Assembly: GCF_001552195.1 (NCBI RefSeq)
Contig: NZ_BCQS01000012.1
Span: 186,001 to 250,000, forward strand
DNA: 64,000 nucleotides
Origin: Actinomadura latina NBRC 106108
GTDB taxonomy: Bacteria > Actinomycetota > Actinomycetes > Streptosporangiales > Streptosporangiaceae
Direction: 5' to 3'
Shown here: positions 7,535-15,817 of the stretch, piece after piece
How the letters are laid out: the number at the start of each line of letters is the position of its first letter
Numbering within the stretch: position 1 is the first letter of the stretch
Notes under the pieces: generated by a model
What the model saw: the letters and a program-made list of their open reading frames with translations, nothing else
What the model was told of the DNA's origin: nothing
The model's database searches: none
Translations under genes and position numbers: made by a program

Positions 7535-8437
7535 TCAATCCGAAATGGGCTGGTTCGCTGCGCGTAGGGCGCTCCAGGCGTCGGCCACTGGGCCCACATG
7601 GCGCAGCTTGTCGGGGTTGTTCACGGTGCGGATCGTCTGGATCCGGCCGTCGAGAATGTCGAGCGCCCACGTGCTGAGGACCTTGCCGTCCCGGTCGCGG
7701 ACGATCGCGCCCGGCTGCCCGTTCACCTCCCGCTCTTCGAGCACGGCACCGGCCCGGACGAACCGCGAGACGGACCAGGCGAGCGCCTGCGCCACCTTCT
7801 CCAGCCCGATGATCTGGTCGCCGAGCTGCGGCGCCTTGCCGCCGGCGTCGCCGGCCATCCGGACGTCGGCGGCCAGGAGCTCACGCAGTCCGTCGACGTC
7901 CCCTTCCCGGAAGGCGTCCAGGAACCGTCCCGCGAGTTCCGTGCGCTCGGCCCGGTCGGCGGTGAAGCGGGTGCGGCCCGCATCCATGTGGCGGCGGGCC
8001 CGGACCGCGAGCTGGCGGCACGCGGCCTCGGAGCGTCCGACGGCCGATGCGACTTCGTCGAAGCCGAACCCGAACACGTCCCGCAGCACGAAGACCGCCC
8101 GTTCGAGCGGGCTGAGCCGTTCGAGCAGCAGGAGTGCCGCCATCGAGAGGGAGTCGGCCAGTTCCGCCGCGCGCTCCGGATCCTGGTAGGGGTCGGTCAG
8201 CAGCGGCTCAGGGAACCACGGCCCGGCGTACTGCTCCCGGCGCAGCCGCGCGGAACGCAGGACATCGATCGATATCCGGGTGACCACCGCCGAGAGGAAG
8301 GACTTGACGGACGAGGGCCGAGTCGGGGAGGTCGTGTACCGCAGCCAGGTCTCCTGGACCGTGTCCCGCTCCTCAGGGTGCTTCTGATGAACCCGTCTTC
8401 GAGACCCGAGACGAGACGGCCGCGCCCCCTGTGACAC
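7535..8437 (-). CDS. ECF41/SigJ-like sigma factor with SnoaL-like C-terminus; N-terminus abnormal
   Basis: The recognisable protein begins near residue 25 ('DTVQETWLRY', position about 8365), the second half of sigma region 2. Region 4 ('LSPLERAVFVLRDVFGFGFDEVA') and a SnoaL-like/NTF2 C-terminal domain follow. The ECF41 hallmarks are present: an AGGK linker (usually DGGGK) and NPDKL near the C-terminus. The first 24 residues (Arg-rich) do not resemble region 2.1/2.2, and the usual 'RPRL..AYRMLGS' segment was not found upstream in any frame. The 5' end has therefore probably been lost or rearranged, and the gene may be inactive. The carboxymuconolactone-decarboxylase or oxidoreductase partner usual for ECF41 is absent; a methyltransferase gene lies upstream instead. 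Confidence 0.7.
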   Translation of the reverse strand: MSQGARPSRLGSRRRVHQKHPEERDTVQETWLRYTTSPTRPSSVKSFLSAVVTRISIDVLRSARLRREQYAGPWFPEPLLTDPYQDPERAAELADSLSMAALLLLERLSPLERAVFVLRDVFGFGFDEVASAVGRSEAACRQLAVRARRHMDAGRTRFTADRAERTELAGRFLDAFREGDVDGLRELLAADVRMAGDAGGKAPQLGDQIIGLEKVAQALAWSVSRFVRAGAVLEEREVNGQPGAIVRDRDGKVLSTWALDILDGRIQTIRTVNNPDKLRHVGPVADAWSALRAANQPISD

Positions 8438-8483
8438 GCCGAGCGGAAAACCCTGCGAAACGACCCAGGTCAGTCCCCGGGGT

Positions 8484-9236
8484 TCAGTCGTCGGCGGCGG
8501 GGTCGTGTTCGTAGACGCTGATGTGGCGCCGGCTTTCGGACGTGTGCGGTTCGCCCCTCCAGCCGCCCCACCGCTCGCGCAGCCGGAGCCCTGCGAGGCG
8601 GGCCATCAGGTCGAACTCGGGCGGGTAAGCCAGGCGGAGCCTGATGGGGTCGAAGATGATTCCCGATGTGCTGATGCGGACATGGTTCTCGTCCAGGATC
8701 TGCGTAACGGGGTCGTACCGGCAGATGTCCAGGCCGACGCTCTCGGCGTCAATGTGCTCCGGATCGACGAACTGATGCCCGGGACGGGCCGGGGCGGTCG
8801 GGATGCGGCATTCGAGGACGAACACCCCGTCGTCGTCCAGATGGCGGGCGGCGTTCTGGAAGCACCGGACCTGGTCGTCCTGGCCGAGGATGTTGCCGAT
8901 CGTGTTGAACACCAGGTAGACGAGCCCGTAGGTGCGCCCGGTCGTGACGCGGGACATGTCACCCATGGTCACGTCGATCCCGTCGCCGTCCGGCTTCTCG
9001 CGCATCCGGTCGACCATGTCCGGCGACTGTTCTATGCCGTCCACCCGCACGCCGGTGGCCCGTGTCAGCGGCAGTGCGATGCGGCCGGTGCCCACCGCGA
9101 ACTCGAGCGCCGGGCGTCCGTTCGCGAGATCGGCGAGGAAGGCCACCGTCTGCTCCTCGTCGCCTCGGGTGTCCTCGGCGTCGTAGCGCCTGGACACCTC
9201 GTGGCCGAAGCTCGTCCTCGGGTCGAAGCCCTTCAT
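8484..9236 (-). CDS. Class I SAM-dependent methyltransferase
   Basis: This 250-aa protein has a methyltransferase-25-type Rossmann core. Motif I is 'ALEFAVGTGRIALPL', an acidic residue ends strand 2 ('VDGIEQSPDMVDRM'), and 'VTMGDMSRV' follows at motif II. The start ATG at 9236 has an AAGGAAG Shine-Dalgarno 3-4 nt upstream, so the longer in-frame reading to 9296 is not used. It is divergent from an ArsR-type regulator. The sequence gives no substrate; small-molecule methylation is the likely class. Confidence 0.78.
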   Translation of the reverse strand: MKGFDPRTSFGHEVSRRYDAEDTRGDEEQTVAFLADLANGRPALEFAVGTGRIALPLTRATGVRVDGIEQSPDMVDRMREKPDGDGIDVTMGDMSRVTTGRTYGLVYLVFNTIGNILGQDDQVRCFQNAARHLDDDGVFVLECRIPTAPARPGHQFVDPEHIDAESVGLDICRYDPVTQILDENHVRISTSGIIFDPIRLRLAYPPEFDLMARLAGLRLRERWGGWRGEPHTSESRRHISVYEHDPAADD

Positions 9237-9302
9237 GTGCGCTTCCTTCCGTTCGGTTCCGGAGGCAAGTGCACGCGGTGCGGGCTCGACGGCCAATGAA
9301 TG

Positions 9303-9308
9303 TAGCCT
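9303..9308 (+). promoter_or_regulatory. -10 element of probable leaderless promoter (ArsR-type gene)
   Basis: TAGCCT lies 8 nt before the ATG at 9317, with no room for a Shine-Dalgarno. The block TAGCCTGGGG recurs before the LysR gene at 11417. Confidence 0.5.
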
Positions 9309-9316
9309 GGGGCTTA

Positions 9317-10276
9317 ATGATCAGCTTCGGGCTCGGGGTCGAGGACCTCGCGGACACCCGGTTCGCCCTGTCGCCCCTGACGGAGACGGTGCTCAGCCTG
9401 CGGGTGCTGCGGGAGCCCGGCCTGCAGGCGCTGCACCTGCCGTGGCGCAGGTCGGCGCTCGCCCGGCTCGACCCGCGCGACGTCCGCTCGCTGACGTCCC
9501 TGGTCGGCGCGAGGCTGGCCATGCCGGACTTCCTTGCGCCGCGCCCCGCGACCTTCGCGCCGGTGTTCGAGGACGAACTGTCCGTTGTCCGGCGGACGCC
9601 CCCGGAGATTGTGCGAAGGGACATGGAGGCCGCCCTCGTCCGGGACGCGCCCGCGGACGACGCGGCGGCCGCCGAGGTTCGCGACGCCGCGTGCGACCTG
9701 CTGCGACGCCACTGGCGGACGGCCGTCGAGCCGGTGTGGCCGCAGATGCGGCTGGTGCTGGAGGCCGATATGACCTACCGGGCGCGGCGGCTGGCCATGG
9801 GGGGCGCGCGGCTGCTGTTCGCCGACATGCACCCGAACCTGCGCTGGGAGGACGGGGTGCTCTACATCGACAAGATGATCGGGCGGCACCATGTGGCGGC
9901 GTCCGGGCGCGGGCTGCTCCTCATGCCGGCCGTGTTCGTCCACAAGCCCGCCCCGCCCGTCCACCCCGGCGAACCGCCGAGCCTGGCCTACCCCAGCCGC
10001 GGCGTGGCCACCCTGTGGACTCCGCCGCCGGCACCGGACGCGACCGCGCTCGCATCCCTGCTCGGCGCCCGCCGTGCGGCGCTGCTCGACATGCTCGGCG
10101 AACCGCTGCCGACGGTGGGGGTCGCCCGCCGCCTGAACGTCACGCCCAGCGCCGTCTCCCAGCATCTGCGGGTCCTCCACGCCGCGGGCCTGCTCACCCG
10201 GACCCGCGACGGGCGGCACGTCCTGTACCGGCGGAGCCCCCTCGGCGATCGGCTCACGGCCGGGTCCGCGGAGTGA
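9317..10276 (+). CDS. ArsR-family winged-helix transcriptional regulator with N-terminal DUF5937-like domain
   Basis: This 319-aa protein has a C-terminal ArsR winged helix: 'VARRLNVTPSAVSQHLRVLH' is the recognition region and 'GLLTRTRDGRHVLYRR' the wing. The roughly 220-residue N-terminal part resembles the DUF5937 domain of actinobacterial regulators, whose ligand is unknown. There are no ArsR metal-binding cysteines (no CxC near the HTH), so it is unlikely to sense metals. The ATG at 9317 is placed by a -10-like TAGCCT 8 nt upstream; an in-frame ATG at 9296 would include that element. The divergent methyltransferase at 8484-9236 is a natural candidate target. Confidence 0.75.
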   Translation: MISFGLGVEDLADTRFALSPLTETVLSLRVLREPGLQALHLPWRRSALARLDPRDVRSLTSLVGARLAMPDFLAPRPATFAPVFEDELSVVRRTPPEIVRRDMEAALVRDAPADDAAAAEVRDAACDLLRRHWRTAVEPVWPQMRLVLEADMTYRARRLAMGGARLLFADMHPNLRWEDGVLYIDKMIGRHHVAASGRGLLLMPAVFVHKPAPPVHPGEPPSLAYPSRGVATLWTPPPAPDATALASLLGARRAALLDMLGEPLPTVGVARRLNVTPSAVSQHLRVLHAAGLLTRTRDGRHVLYRRSPLGDRLTAGSAE

Positions 10277-10328
10277 CGGGGCGCGCTTGGGAGGTCCTGG
10301 ACGAGCGACTGGAGCGGCCCAGGGGACC

Positions 10329-11345
10329 TCACCGGTGCCCGAGGAGGCTGAGGGCGGCCAGGGAGACGGTGCCGACCAGCACGGTCGACAGGAGGCCGAG
10401 GAGGAGGCCGCGCCGTCCCGTCCGCAGCAGGGAGCGGACGCGGACGGACGTCCCCAGCCCGAACATCGCCGCCGCGAGCAGCACGGTCGAGACCTCCTTC
10501 GCGCCGGCCAGCACGAAGCCGGGTACGACGCCCGCGCTGCGCACCAGCAGCATCACCAGGAACCCGGCGACGAACAGCGGCATCACCGGCGGGCGCTTCC
10601 CGTCGGCGCCGCCAGCCCTGCGCTCGATGACGCCCATCCCCGCCACCATGGGTGCGAGCAGCACCACCCGCGTCAGCTTCACGACCACGGCGGTGCCGAC
10701 CGCCGCCGCGCCGGCCGGGGACGCGGCGGCCACGACCTGCGCGACCTCGTGGACGCTCAGCCCCGCCCACATGCCGAGCGTCTCCGGCTCCAGCCCGAGC
10801 ACATGGGCGCCGAGGAACGGGACGGCGGCGATCGCGGCACCGCCGTAGATCGTCACCAGCGTCACCGCGGTGGCGACGTCCTCCTTGCGGCTGCGGGCGA
10901 CGCCGTCCATGGCCACGATCGCCGAGGCCCCGCAGATCGAGAACCCGGTGGCCACCATCAGCCCCAGACCGCGCGGCACGCCGATCAACCGTCCCAGCAG
11001 GAGCGTCCCTCCGAAGGCGACCACGACGGTGACCACGACCACCGCGAGCATGCCGGGCCCGAGCCGCAGCACCTCGGTGAGGCTGAGCTGGAGACCGAGA
11101 AGGACCACGCCGGCACGCAGGAAGGCCCGTGTCGCCCACCGCAGCCCGCACTCCGCCGCCGCCGGCAGCGCCCCGCCGATCAGCACCCCGAGGAGCACCG
11201 CGACGGTCAGCGCGCTCAGCGCCGGGACGAGCCGGTTGACCGCCATCGCCACGGCCGCGCCGACCGCCGCCACCGCGAGGCCCGGCGCCGCCCGCTCCCA
11301 CCACGGCCTCGCCCGCTCGGGACGGACGGCTTCCAGAGTGCTCAT
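10329..11345 (-). CDS. YeiH/UPF0324 family membrane transporter (putative sulfate/sulfonate exporter)
   Basis: This 338-aa integral membrane protein has about ten hydrophobic segments separated by short loops. The conserved UPF0324 signature 'GFSICGASAIVA' is present, followed by 'SVHEVAQVVAA'. The family includes E. coli YeiH and is classed as putative sulfate exporters; transport has not been broadly demonstrated. The gene is divergent from a LysR-type regulator, the same partnership as yeiE/yeiH in enterobacteria, so control by that regulator is likely. The start is the ATG at 11345. Confidence 0.85.
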   Translation of the reverse strand: MSTLEAVRPERARPWWERAAPGLAVAAVGAAVAMAVNRLVPALSALTVAVLLGVLIGGALPAAAECGLRWATRAFLRAGVVLLGLQLSLTEVLRLGPGMLAVVVVTVVVAFGGTLLLGRLIGVPRGLGLMVATGFSICGASAIVAMDGVARSRKEDVATAVTLVTIYGGAAIAAVPFLGAHVLGLEPETLGMWAGLSVHEVAQVVAAASPAGAAAVGTAVVVKLTRVVLLAPMVAGMGVIERRAGGADGKRPPVMPLFVAGFLVMLLVRSAGVVPGFVLAGAKEVSTVLLAAAMFGLGTSVRVRSLLRTGRRGLLLGLLSTVLVGTVSLAALSLLGHR

Positions 11346-11404
11346 GCGTCCGAGGCTTCCGCTCGCCCGGCACGCCCGGTACCGGCCGTTCCGGCCTCAC
11401 GTCA

Positions 11405-11410
11405 TAGCCT
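11405..11410 (+). promoter_or_regulatory. -10 element of probable leaderless promoter (LysR gene)
   Basis: TAGCCT is followed by GGGGGC and then ATG at 11417. The 6-nt spacer puts transcription start at or next to the A of the start codon. Confidence 0.55.
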
Positions 11411-11416
11411 GGGGGC

Positions 11417-12313
11417 ATGGCCCCTCACCCCGACGTCGACTCGCTGCGGCTGCTGGTCCTGGTCGCCGAGCGGGGCAGCCTGACGGCCGCCGCCGGGGAG
11501 CTGCGGATCAGCCAGCCGTCCGCGAGCAAGCGGCTGTCCCGGCTGGAACGCCGGCTCGGCGTCCGGCTCGTCGACCGGACCCGCCGCGGCTCGTCCCTCA
11601 CCCCCGCCGGGACGCTGGTGACCGGCTGGGCCCAGCGCGTCCTGGACGCCCTGAACGCGCTCGCGGACGGCGTCGAGGCCCTCCGCGGCGAGCACACCGG
11701 CAACCTCACGGTCGCCGCCAGCCTCACCATCGCCGAGCACCTGCTGCCCGCCTGGATCGGGGAGCTGCGCCGCGCCGACCCCGACCTGCACGTGGGCATG
11801 CAGGTGACGAACTCCGCGCACGTCTGCGAGCTGGCGCGGCAGGGCGAGGTCGACATCGGCTTCATCGAGTCGCCGGGCCGCCCGAGCGGGCTCCGCTCCC
11901 GGACGGTCGCGCGTGACCGCCTCGTCCTCGTCGCGCCGCCCGGCCACCCCTGGACGCGCCGGAAGCGTCCCGTCCCGCCCGCCGAGGTCGCCGCGACCCC
12001 GCTGATCACCCGGGAGGCGGGCTCGGGCACCCGGCAGGCGGCCCGGCAGGCGATGGCCGCGCACGGCCTGGACCTCGCCCCGCCGCTGCTGGAGTTCGGC
12101 TCCAGCACGGCCGTCCGCAACGCCGTCGTCGCGGGCGCGGGACCGGCGCTGATCAGCGACCTCGTCGTGGCCGCCGACCTGGCCACCGGCGTCCTCGCCG
12201 GGATCGCGATCGACGGCGTGACGCTGGAACGTTCCCTGCGCGCCGTGTGGCGGACCGGCACCACCCCGTCCGGCCCCGCCGCCGCCCTCCTCACCCACGC
12301 CCACCGCACCTGA
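11417..12313 (+). CDS. LysR-family transcriptional regulator (YeiE/CysB-like)
   Basis: This 298-aa protein has an N-terminal LysR winged HTH (residues 8-66, with 'SLTAAAGELRISQPSASKRL' and 'LGVRLVDRT') and a periplasmic-binding-like effector domain (about 90-295). The effector segment 'GNLTVAASLTIAEHLLPAWI' is typical of the CysB/YeiE branch. It is divergent from the YeiH-like transporter and probably controls that gene and itself from the 11346-11416 region. The promoter appears leaderless, with TAGCCT ending 6 nt before ATG. Confidence 0.88.
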   Translation: MAPHPDVDSLRLLVLVAERGSLTAAAGELRISQPSASKRLSRLERRLGVRLVDRTRRGSSLTPAGTLVTGWAQRVLDALNALADGVEALRGEHTGNLTVAASLTIAEHLLPAWIGELRRADPDLHVGMQVTNSAHVCELARQGEVDIGFIESPGRPSGLRSRTVARDRLVLVAPPGHPWTRRKRPVPPAEVAATPLITREAGSGTRQAARQAMAAHGLDLAPPLLEFGSSTAVRNAVVAGAGPALISDLVVAADLATGVLAGIAIDGVTLERSLRAVWRTGTTPSGPAAALLTHAHRT

Positions 12314-12418
12314 ACACGACGGCCGACGCCGGTGACCGAGGTACCCCGCAGCCACGACCAGCGCCCGATCCGGTCGCCCCGCCCGGCCCGCCTCGGCGAC
12401 TCCTCCCGCGATACGCCG

Positions 12419-12925
12419 TCAGTCTCTCCAGCCGGCCGGGTTCGAGCAGGACTCGCGGGTGATGCCGGAACCCGTATCCGGGAAGGCGCCGAACCGTTCC
12501 CGGTACAGATGCGCGAACAGGTAGCACATCTCCTCGCAGTCGGCGTCCAGGATGGCCGTGCGCGGGTCGGCGGCCACGGCGGTGTAGAAGTCGCGGCCGA
12601 GCGCCACGATGAAGCCGCGCGCGTATAGGAAACCGTCGTCGGAGCCGTCCGTCACGGCATGGACGTCGGAGCGGTCGATGTCGTGGAGCTTGCGCTCCAG
12701 CACCCGGTCGAGGTCGGTCAGCGTTTCGGCGGGCAGATCCCGGGCGAGCCGGCGGAGGTTGCCGATGAACTCGTCGAGCGCCTTCCCCACCACGGCGAAG
12801 GCGGGCAGCTCGTAGGCGTCCTCGTCGAGGTCGCGAGTGGCCAGGGCGCGGCGCGCCGCACCGGCCTCGGCGCCCAGCGGCGCCCACGCCGTCTCGATCA
12901 GATTCCAGAAACGCTCTTCGTCCAC
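12419..12925 (-). CDS. DUF4240 domain protein
   Basis: This 168-aa cytoplasmic protein begins VDEERFWNLIETAW, the usual opening of DUF4240 proteins, and is helical throughout. The GTG at 12925 is chosen because homology begins exactly there and a GAGAGG lies about 8 nt upstream; the open frame continues to 12994 but looks non-coding. The domain occurs in actinobacterial proteins of unknown function, sometimes near molybdate/DNA-modification or SUKH-like genes. The neighbours, a convergent LysR regulator and a ligase downstream, give no clue. No signal peptide or membrane segment is present. Confidence 0.7.
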   Translation of the reverse strand: MDEERFWNLIETAWAPLGAEAGAARRALATRDLDEDAYELPAFAVVGKALDEFIGNLRRLARDLPAETLTDLDRVLERKLHDIDRSDVHAVTDGSDDGFLYARGFIVALGRDFYTAVAADPRTAILDADCEEMCYLFAHLYRERFGAFPDTGSGITRESCSNPAGWRD

Positions 12926-13027
12926 GGCGGGCCTCTCGTCTCGTCGGCGGCACCGGTCAGCCAACCAGCGACCCCTGACAGTTCGCGGTCCCACCGCGAT
13001 GCCGGCGGCACGGTCTCCGTCCGCACG

Positions 13028-14629
13028 TCAGGAGATCTCGGTCTCGATCTGCTTGCGGAGGACCTTTCCGGTCGCGTTGCGGGGGAGCGGGTCGGTGGTG
13101 ACGTGCCAGCGGGACGGGACCTTGAAGTAGGCGAGGCGCTCCTTCGCGAAGGCCGTCAGATCGTCGGCCGAGGGCGGGGCGCCGGCGGCGACGACGACCG
13201 CCGCGACCTCCTGCCCGAGGTCGGGGTGCGGAACGCCGACGACGATGCACTCGGAGATCCCCGGGTACTCGGCGATGGCGTTCTCGACCTCGATCGGGTA
13301 GACGTTCTCGCCGCCGCGGATGATCAGGTCGGAGCGGCGGGTGGTGAGCCGCAGCCGGCCGTTGTCGATCATGCCGATGTCGCCGGTGCGCAGCCACCGG
13401 TCCGGGTCGATGCTCGCGGCGGTGGCCTCCGGGTCCCGCCAGTAGCCGATCATGTTGTAGGCGCTGCGGGCGCACACCTCGCCCTCGGTGCCGTCCGGGA
13501 CCGGCTTGCCCTCGGGGTCGCGGATCTCCACCTGGACGCCGAGGTTCGGGGCGCCGAGCGTCCCCGGCGCCTCCGCGAGGTCCATCGGGGTGGCGACGGA
13601 GATGGCCGTGCACGACTCGGTCAGCCCGTAGCTGTCGACGAGGGCGGCGCGCGCCGGCGGGAACACCGCCTGGAGCCGCTCCTTGAACGCGGGCGAGGAT
13701 GGCGCGGAGGCCAGCGCGAACGCGGTCAGCGACGACAGGTCGTACTTCGCCAGATCACCGTGCTGCATCATGCGGTGCGCCATCGTGGGGACGGCGCCCC
13801 AGTTCGTGACCTTCTCCTTCTCGACCAGGCTCAGCACCTTGTCCACATCGAAGCCGCCGAGGTGCATGACCACGGCGGTGCCGGTGGCGAGGCGCGGGAC
13901 GGCCAGGTTGTGCAGCGACGCGATGTGGAACAGCGGCAGCGCGAGCAGGTACCGGCGGGAGGAGGCGTCGATGCCGAACGCCCCCATGACGGCGTCGTTG
14001 TACCGGTGGTACTCGATCACCGAGGTCAGGTTCCGGTGCGAATGGACGGCGCCCTTCGGGCGGCCCGACGTGCCGCTCGTGTACAGGATGACCGCCGGGT
14101 CGTCCTCGGCGACGTCGGGGATGTCCAGCTCGGCGTCCGGGTAGCGGGCCATCAGGGACGGGACGTCCCTCTCGACCGTCAGCACGTCCTCGGCGGTCAG
14201 CGCGGCCCGCTTCTCGTCGGCGATCACGATCTTCGGGTCGGTGTGGCCGAGCGCGTACTCGACCTCGCGCGGCGTCCACCAGGCGTTGTAGCCGACCGCG
14301 ACGGCGCCCGCGGCGATCGCCGCCCAGAAGGAGACGATCCATTCGGGGCTGTTCGCCGCGTTGATCGCGATGCGGTCGCCGGGCCGGACGCCGAGGTCGT
14401 CCCGCAGCGCCTTCGCCATCGACGCGACGGCGGCGGCGTGCGCGGCGAAGGTCAGCCGGCGGGACGCGGTGACGATGTAGTCGCGGTCGCCGTAGGACGC
14501 CGAACGGGCGAGCACCTCGCCGAGGCTGCGGGCGCGGTTGGCGAACACGGGCAGCCGCGCGCCGAGCACCTCGTCCTCCCGCAACTCGAACTCGCCGCCG
14601 GGACCGGTCAGTCTCGCGATCATCTCCAT
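13028..14629 (-). CDS. Acyl-CoA synthetase (FadD family)
   Basis: This 533-aa ANL ligase has the P-loop 'ILYTSGTSGRPKGAVHSH', the A5-type motif 'DSYGLTESC', the A8 region 'ENVYPIEVENAI' and a C-terminal 'NATGKVLRKQI' with the catalytic lysine. The N-terminal 25 residues precede the usual FadD start. The ATG at 14629 follows GAGGAGGGG and is preferred to an upstream frame extension. It is divergent from an SDR and the ABC-importer operon, and the shared region contains two copies of the recurrent palindrome. Its orthology within FadD is unclear: unlike the other three ligases here it does not closely resemble FadD3, FadD17 or FadD19. A substrate linked to steroid or fatty-acid catabolism is likely. 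Confidence 0.82.
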   Translation of the reverse strand: MEMIARLTGPGGEFELREDEVLGARLPVFANRARSLGEVLARSASYGDRDYIVTASRRLTFAAHAAAVASMAKALRDDLGVRPGDRIAINAANSPEWIVSFWAAIAAGAVAVGYNAWWTPREVEYALGHTDPKIVIADEKRAALTAEDVLTVERDVPSLMARYPDAELDIPDVAEDDPAVILYTSGTSGRPKGAVHSHRNLTSVIEYHRYNDAVMGAFGIDASSRRYLLALPLFHIASLHNLAVPRLATGTAVVMHLGGFDVDKVLSLVEKEKVTNWGAVPTMAHRMMQHGDLAKYDLSSLTAFALASAPSSPAFKERLQAVFPPARAALVDSYGLTESCTAISVATPMDLAEAPGTLGAPNLGVQVEIRDPEGKPVPDGTEGEVCARSAYNMIGYWRDPEATAASIDPDRWLRTGDIGMIDNGRLRLTTRRSDLIIRGGENVYPIEVENAIAEYPGISECIVVGVPHPDLGQEVAAVVVAAGAPPSADDLTAFAKERLAYFKVPSRWHVTTDPLPRNATGKVLRKQIETEIS

Positions 14630-14693
14630 CGGACCCCTCCTCGCAACCGAGACGGCCCATTGTGGGCTGAGGGACACGCGCCCCACCAGGGCA

Positions 14694-14708
14694 TTCCGGT
14701 GAGCGGGA
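14694..14708. promoter_or_regulatory. Recurrent palindrome, copy C
   Basis: TTCCGGTGAGCGGGA, followed by CGG. It lies 65 bp upstream of the minus-strand FadD start, in the divergent region shared with the SDR and transporter operon. Confidence 0.5.
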
Positions 14709-14738
14709 CGGTCACGGACCGTTCCATGCCGAACTCGT

Positions 14739-14753
14739 TCCCGCTGAGCGGGA
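14739..14753. promoter_or_regulatory. Recurrent palindrome, copy D (perfect palindrome)
   Basis: TCCCGCTGAGCGGGA is a perfect palindrome around a central G and the best copy in the window. It lies about halfway between the FadD and SDR starts, so one bound regulator could control both directions. Confidence 0.55.
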
Positions 14754-14878
14754 CTGGACCTTCTACGTGCGTCGGGTCACATCACCATGACCGCATCAGG
14801 ACTGAGCAGCCCGGACTGACCAGGCACGACGCTGGTCGACCGGGATGGGCGCGCAAGCAGGACTGAGTAGGAGAGCCA

Positions 14879-15640
14879 ATGGGAAGCCTCAGCGACAAGG
14901 TCGCGATCGTCACCGGAGCGGGGCAGGGCGTCGGGCAGGGCATAGCGCTCGCCCTGGCGTCCGAGGGCGCGGCGATCGCCGTGCTCGGCCGCACGGAGTC
15001 CAAGCTGGACACCACCTGCGAGCTGATCCGCGAGCGCGGCTCGCGGGCCGAGCCGTTCGGGTGCGACGTCGCGGACACCGAGGCGATCCCCGGCGTCGTG
15101 GAGCGGGTCGCCGAGGAGTTCGGCGGCATCGACATCCTCGTCAACAACGCCTACTCGGGTTCCTACGGCCCGCTGCTGGAGATGAGCGACAGGAAGTTCC
15201 AGAAGGGCTTCGTGACCGGCCCGTTCGCCGCGTTCGCGTTCATGAGGGCGTGCCACCCGCACCTGAAGGCGCGCGGCGGCGGCAGCATCATCAACCTGGT
15301 CACGTCCGCCATGGTCCGCTGGGACCCGGCCACGTACGGCGCCTACGCGGCCGCCAAGCAGGCCCTCCGGTCGCTGACCCGGACCGCCGCGGCCGAATGG
15401 GGCCCGGACGGTATCCGCGCCAACAACATCGCCCCGCACGCCCTGTCCCCGGGGCTGAAGTGGTGGGCGGAGAACAACCCCGAGGCGGCCGAAGAGTTCC
15501 GCAGGACGATCCCGCTCGGCTACATCGGCGACTGCGAGGACGACATCGGCAAGGCCGTGGTCGCGCTCGTCCAGCCGGCGATGCGCTACCTCACCGGGGC
15601 GACGATCCCGCTGGACGGCGGCCAGGCCAACTTCGGCTGA
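14879..15640 (+). CDS. SDR-family oxidoreductase
   Basis: This 253-aa NAD(P)-dependent SDR has TGAGQGVG at residues 12-19, an NNAY motif in place of the usual NNAG, and YAAAK as the catalytic Tyr/Lys pair. The C-terminus 'YLTGATIPLDGGQANFG' is standard. It is the first gene rightward from the palindrome-bearing promoter and has an AGGAG Shine-Dalgarno. A 177-bp gap separates it from the solute-binding protein gene, and it may be co-transcribed with the transporter. The substrate is unknown; hydroxysteroid or hydroxyacyl-CoA oxidation would fit the locus. Confidence 0.83.
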   Translation: MGSLSDKVAIVTGAGQGVGQGIALALASEGAAIAVLGRTESKLDTTCELIRERGSRAEPFGCDVADTEAIPGVVERVAEEFGGIDILVNNAYSGSYGPLLEMSDRKFQKGFVTGPFAAFAFMRACHPHLKARGGGSIINLVTSAMVRWDPATYGAYAAAKQALRSLTRTAAAEWGPDGIRANNIAPHALSPGLKWWAENNPEAAEEFRRTIPLGYIGDCEDDIGKAVVALVQPAMRYLTGATIPLDGGQANFG

Positions 15641-15817
15641 CCACGTCCCACCCCGCCGGCCCGCTGGAACGGGCCGCGACAACAGACACGCGAACCACCT
15701 CGCCCGGCGTACCAGAGGGCCGCCGGGCGGGTCGCCCGCACCCCCGAGAACCCCGTCCCCCGCCTGCCCGAAAACACCACTTGCCGCCCCGGCGGCCGGT
15801 GAAAGGAGTACGACCGA

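Noticed and set aside
13028..14629. Assigning a specific FadD number to this ligase
   Set aside because: Its sequence lacks the distinctive blocks that identify the other three ligases, so only the general family is supported.
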